Shown here piece by piece: positions 63,293 to 64,000 of a stretch of DNA of 64,000 nucleotides (the first letter of the stretch is position 1; each line of letters starts with the position of its first letter). Source of the DNA: an uncultured Clostridia bacterium (GTDB taxonomy: Bacteria; Bacillota; Clostridia; Peptostreptococcales; Anaerovoracaceae); NCBI GenBank assembly GCA_945830395.1, contig CALZYE010000001.1, positions 118,000-181,999 of the forward strand, written 5' to 3'. The notes beneath the pieces were generated by a model, which searched no databases, was not told the DNA's origin, and saw only the letters and a list, made by a program, of their open reading frames with translations. The position numbers were made by a program, and so were the translations under genes.

Positions 63293-63915
63293 GACTTTGC
63301 ATCATTAGATTCTATAATAAGCAATCTTCCTCTTTTAAACGAGAGGATAGCCTTATCATCTGTTATTTCATTACTTACGCCAAGGGTAGTGCTGTCAGAC
63401 AGAACACGGTTTTTCAACGGGTATTTTACACCTGATATGCTTATATTTTCACAGCAGGTCCCGTATGAAATCAGTCCGAGATATTTGTAATGACTTTTTT
63501 TTATTGTGTAGCTGCCGGCAGGCAACATATAAACCTTATTATTTCCGTCTATAAATCTGATTGTTACCGGAGAGTCTATGTACTTTGCAATTATACCTAT
63601 GTTTCCCATAGTGTGGTCAAAGCGGCCTCCAAGCCCGCCTAAAACCGTTATATCATCAAAGCCCTTTGATACGGCAACATCGACTGCGGCCTCGCTGTCT
63701 GTCATGTTCTTTTCCATAGGAAGCTTAATGACACCTTCCTCACAAGGCTGCGTGCCGGAGTCGTAATCACCTATCATAATCTCAGGTTTCAAGTTAAATT
63801 CTTTGGCGGTTTCATAGCCTCCATCGGCACAGATTATACAGTTATAACAGCTGAAATCCAATTGTATTTTTTCTAAATCATCTATAAAAGATGTGAAGAT
63901 CAGAGCTTTTTTCAT
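63289..63915 (-). CDS. thiN: Thiamine pyrophosphokinase
   Basis: The 208-residue protein transfers pyrophosphate from ATP to thiamine. It has CADGGYETA, PEIMIGDYDSG and TDSEAAVD, then GGLGGRFDHTMGN, the typical TPK catalytic and binding motifs, and a C-terminal beta domain. AAGGA lies some 15 nt before the ATG, rather far. In many Firmicutes thiN follows rpe and rsgA; those would be off the right edge. It is upstream of crt on the same strand. Confidence 0.93.
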   Translation of the reverse strand: MKKALIFTSFIDDLEKIQLDFSCYNCIICADGGYETAKEFNLKPEIMIGDYDSGTQPCEEGVIKLPMEKNMTDSEAAVDVAVSKGFDDITVLGGLGGRFDHTMGNIGIIAKYIDSPVTIRFIDGNNKVYMLPAGSYTIKKSHYKYLGLISYGTCCENISISGVKYPLKNRVLSDSTTLGVSNEITDDKAILSFKRGRLLIIESNDAKS

Positions 63916-64000
63916 AATAAATCTTAAATTTCCTTAATGTGTGTATTTTGTACATTAGTCAATGATGTGAGACCTAAATCGCAGAAAAGAAAAAGACCGT

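Noticed and set aside
63931..63962. A promoter for thiN (TTGACT at 63957-63962, CATTAA at 63934-63939, minus strand).
   Set aside because: The -10 match is poor and coincides with the only Shine-Dalgarno-like sequence; thiN is more likely transcribed from genes beyond the right edge.

Overview
The window reads as one contiguous, gene-dense chromosomal segment of a low-GC anaerobic member of the Clostridia. This rests on gene content and order: formate-THF ligase with clostridial-type cyclohydrolase, a crotonase beside a Rex-like operator, a membrane pyrophosphatase, a T-box ahead of valS, a CIRCE element ahead of clpB, and the rnc-smc-ftsY and rpoN-gap-pgk-tpi orders. The composition hints at an Anaerovoracaceae/Peptostreptococcales-like organism, but that is a guess. 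I saw no rRNA, tRNA, prophage, insertion sequence or CRISPR array. Most of the window is housekeeping; the unusual material lies in intergenic control regions, a MoxR operon and a cell-surface acylation cluster.

Layout. 1-3931: rbgA, rnhB and one-carbon genes fhs-fchA. 3928-7788 (minus): SGNH hydrolase, DUF4358, MBOAT and DHHW genes, a likely surface O-acyl transfer module, followed by a small unknown gene and a 5'-truncated reading frame (8027-8647). 8947-13769: acyl-CoA synthetase, a TSCPD protein and a P-type ATPase under a yybP-ykoY (Mn2+) riboswitch. 14034-19216: S4-domain protein, TMEM175-like channel, flavodoxin/ferredoxin protein, amidohydrolase, ung, Nudix. 19217-30217: nrdAB, T-box-valS-folC, split ThrE exporter, glyA. 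30311-41766: a long run plsX-rnc-smc-ftsY-der-plsY-gpsA-miaB-orf-M50 protease with almost no gaps, joining phospholipid synthesis to RNA processing, chromosome segregation and protein targeting. 42030-44630: clpB. 44718-49913: MoxR-DUF58-transglutaminase-like-lipoprotein operon with its own operator and a terminator-like hairpin in its leader. 50152-53936: nth, a GntR regulator, a SEC-C protein, homoserine dehydrogenase, trmL. 54156-61153: rpoN, gap-pgk-tpiA, secG, hppA. 61269-63915: two membrane proteins, then crt and thiN on the minus strand.

Main points worth a second look: the transglutaminase-like protein has Asp-His-Glu where Cys-His-Asp is expected; three promoters place an ATG exactly 7 nt after the -10 box, suggesting leaderless mRNAs; the Mn2+ riboswitch shows a visible aptamer/terminator switch; a hairpin before hppA holds a Shine-Dalgarno copy and its complement; and the MoxR operon lipoprotein appears to have lost an in-frame C-terminal membrane segment. 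None is proof of a new system; the MoxR operon is the best candidate.
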